Shown one piece after another: positions 5,964 through 7,410 of a stretch of 7,410 bases of DNA. The stretch comes from an uncultured Chlamydiae bacterium (GTDB lineage Bacteria > Chlamydiota > Chlamydiia > Chlamydiales > Rhabdochlamydiaceae). The stretch spans positions 1 to 7,410 of the forward strand of contig CAMFJP010000068.1 of assembly GCA_945957075.1 (NCBI GenBank), written 5' to 3'. Positions within the stretch are counted from its first letter, which is position 1. The number at the start of each line of letters is the position of its first letter. The notes under the pieces were generated by a model that did no database searches, was not told the origin of the DNA, and was given only the letters and a program-made list of their open reading frames with translations. A program made the translations under genes and the position numbers.

Positions 5964-7410
5964 ATGAAAACTATCTTTAACTTACGCACTTTTACTCTCT
6001 GCTTACACGCACTTCTTTGCCTATGCCGCCTAGGGTACGGCTCTGTTGTGACAAAAGAAGATCTAGACAACAAAACTTGGTACCAAACTCTATACGAAAA
6101 AAACAGCCAGCTCCCTCCAGAAATCGATTACACAATTCCTCCCATCTTACATGTCATCTGGCTAGGCCCAAATCCTATTCCTAAGGAAACTCTGCTACGT
6201 TTACACAGATGGCACGACCGACACCCCTCATGGAAAATGAAGTTTTGGACAGACACAGATGCCCCTCCCCCGCTTCCTTGGATGGAACTAGCTTCCGTAT
6301 CTGCTTTTTCTTTTCATAAGCTAGAATCTTGTTATATGCAATCTGATAATGTAGGGGAAAAATCAGAACTCCTACGCTACGAAATCCTCTATAAGGAGGG
6401 AGGATTATACATAGACCATGACACAGAACCCCTTCTGTGTTTTGAAGACGTCCATCACACTTATCATTTTTATGCTGCTTTAGATGATTCTCCGCCTTAT
6501 GTATTAAGCTCGAATGTCATGCCCTCAACAGCTATTATCGGTTCTTCTGCAAAGCACCCGGTACTAGAAGAAACAATGCACTGGCTATATACCCACTGGA
6601 ACAACTTAGAAAATCAATACCCTGGGACCGATAGCATTGCCCTATTTAACAGAATTAAACACCGCACATTTTCCGCTTTAGAGGCTGGGATTAAAAGAGG
6701 CGCAGATCTTCTGCCCTACCATGATATTATCTTTCCTGCAGCCACCCTCGCACGTCATGCCCATTTAGGTACATGGCACGCAACCGACGCTCTATGGAGC
6801 AGCCGCCTTGGAGAGCAACTTGAGCACATAGAAAAAAAATCTGATAGATTGTTTTGGCTACTTGGAGCCATGGCTGTTTCCAGTTGCCTTTTGTTTCTTT
6901 TTTCCAAACGCAAAACCTTGGCTATTGTACTCGCGATTATTAATACATCCTTGTGTGCTCAAGAAACTGATCAATTTATGCAATGGATGGGAAAGGAATC
7001 AGAACACTGGCAACATGTTGTAAAAACAGAAGACATCCATTTTTTACAAAAATGCCAAAAAATTTACGAAAAAAACATCCCTTTGCTTACACAAACAACA
7101 AGCAAAGAAACAATTCCCCATATCATTCATTTTATTTGGCTCGGTCCACGCCCTTTTCCCCCAGAATCTGTGGAAAACGTACGCACATGGATGGCCCACC
7201 ACCCAGACTGGGAGGTGAAATTTTGGACAGACAGAGACAGAGACCCTCCTTGCAAAGGGATGCAAAAAATTCTTGTGAATTCGTTTGCCTTTTCTCAACT
7301 CGAATCCGCCTTTAAAGAATCAGAAAACTACGGCGAACAATCCGATATTTTACGCTATGAAATCCTTTTCCAGGAGGGGGGTGTCTACGCAGATCACGAC
7401 GCTAATTGCC
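5964..7410 (+). CDS. Tandem two-domain DXD glycosyltransferase (GT32-like), exported or membrane-bound; 3' end outside window
   Basis: The open frame gives at least 482 residues and no stop before the right edge. Residues 1-26 resemble a signal peptide (K2, R8, then a hydrophobic run 9-21). GT domain 1 (about 57-285) has the family features IPPILHVIWLGP (58-69), HPSWKMKFWTD (87-97), ELLRYEILYKEGGLYIDHD (135-153) with DXD at 151-153, SSNVMPSTAIIGSSAKHP (182-199) and an A-x-H-x5-W end (263-271). Two hydrophobic segments follow (297-313 and 318-332), separated by SKRK. GT domain 2 restarts at TIPHIIHFIWLGP (383-395) and reaches a second DHD (477-479). The 100 residues 57-156 and 383-482 align without gaps, with about 50 identities. 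DXD proteins of this type (Gly_transf_sug/GT32, related to Och1 and large clostridial toxin GTs) transfer sugar from nucleotide sugars; the substrate here is unknown. An in-frame TGA directly precedes the ATG, which fixes the start. Confidence 0.88.
   Translation, partial: MKTIFNLRTFTLCLHALLCLCRLGYGSVVTKEDLDNKTWYQTLYEKNSQLPPEIDYTIPPILHVIWLGPNPIPKETLLRLHRWHDRHPSWKMKFWTDTDAPPPLPWMELASVSAFSFHKLESCYMQSDNVGEKSELLRYEILYKEGGLYIDHDTEPLLCFEDVHHTYHFYAALDDSPPYVLSSNVMPSTAIIGSSAKHPVLEETMHWLYTHWNNLENQYPGTDSIALFNRIKHRTFSALEAGIKRGADLLPYHDIIFPAATLARHAHLGTWHATDALWSSRLGEQLEHIEKKSDRLFWLLGAMAVSSCLLFLFSKRKTLAIVLAIINTSLCAQETDQFMQWMGKESEHWQHVVKTEDIHFLQKCQKIYEKNIPLLTQTTSKETIPHIIHFIWLGPRPFPPESVENVRTWMAHHPDWEVKFWTDRDRDPPCKGMQKILVNSFAFSQLESAFKESENYGEQSDILRYEILFQEGGVYADHDANC

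Noticed and set aside
5960..5980. ATG at 5960 opening a six-codon frame (MNENYL) that overlaps the glycosyltransferase start
   Set aside because: It is too short to support, has no ribosome-binding site and is out of frame with the gene; the ATG at 5964 gives the signal-peptide-like N-terminus.
6945..6962. Lipoprotein box at Cys331 (TSLC) of the glycosyltransferase
   Set aside because: The residue before Cys is Leu, not Gly/Ala/Ser, and the segment is internal to the protein, so lipidation is unlikely.
6836..6990. Two separate glycosyltransferase genes instead of one
   Set aside because: The frame is unbroken from 5964 to 7410, and no ATG with a ribosome-binding site occurs at the start of the second hydrophobic segment (only a TTG without one). 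A fusion is the direct reading.
7227..7244. Tandem GACAGA-type hexamer in glycosyltransferase domain 2 as a phase-variable repeat
   Set aside because: There are only about two and a half units; slippage would add or remove two residues without a frameshift, so it cannot act as an on/off switch.
7044..7315. Frames on both strands overlapping the second glycosyltransferase domain
   Set aside because: The in-frame translation of the long gene carries all family motifs; the alternative frames show none.
1..7410. CRISPR array, insertion sequence or prophage genes
   Set aside because: No regularly spaced direct repeats, transposase or integrase motifs, or phage structural genes are visible on either strand.

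Overview
The window is a block of core genes from a bacterium that I place in the phylum Chlamydiota, probably an environmental (Parachlamydiales-like) lineage. The strongest marker is topA: its product carries a C-terminal SWIB/MDM2 domain behind three zinc ribbons, a fusion characteristic of chlamydiae. The rpsB-tsf-pyrH-frr order and mixed base composition fit, but I cannot name a genus or species.

From about 5,758 down to 1 everything is on the minus strand. In transcription order: topA (DNA topoisomerase I with SWIB tail), tRNA-Gly(UCC), rpsB (ribosomal protein S2, TTG start), tsf (EF-Ts), pyrH (UMP kinase), frr (ribosome recycling factor), and the first bases of what looks like a tRNA-Glu cut by the left edge. 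rpsB-tsf overlap by 4 bases, tsf-pyrH by 11, and pyrH-frr are 3 bases apart, so these four genes are almost certainly one operon. It serves translation (initiation, elongation, recycling) plus UTP/CTP supply. topA and the tRNA stand just upstream in the same direction.

The 205-base gap between topA and the next gene separates divergent genes. It holds a very long imperfect inverted repeat (27-pair stem, about 33 pairs in all), a second small inverted repeat and a possible sigma70-like promoter.

From 5,964 to the right edge the plus strand carries one open reading frame of at least 482 codons. It is the accessory part of the window: an exported-looking protein with two tandem DXD glycosyltransferase domains (GT32 / Gly_transf_sug type), offset by exactly 326 residues and about half identical. 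They are joined by two hydrophobic segments split by a basic SKRK, the second of which looks like a buried signal peptide. It reads as a tandem gene duplication fused into one polypeptide, and it is the most unusual object here. The gene runs off the right edge, so its full length and number of repeats are unknown.
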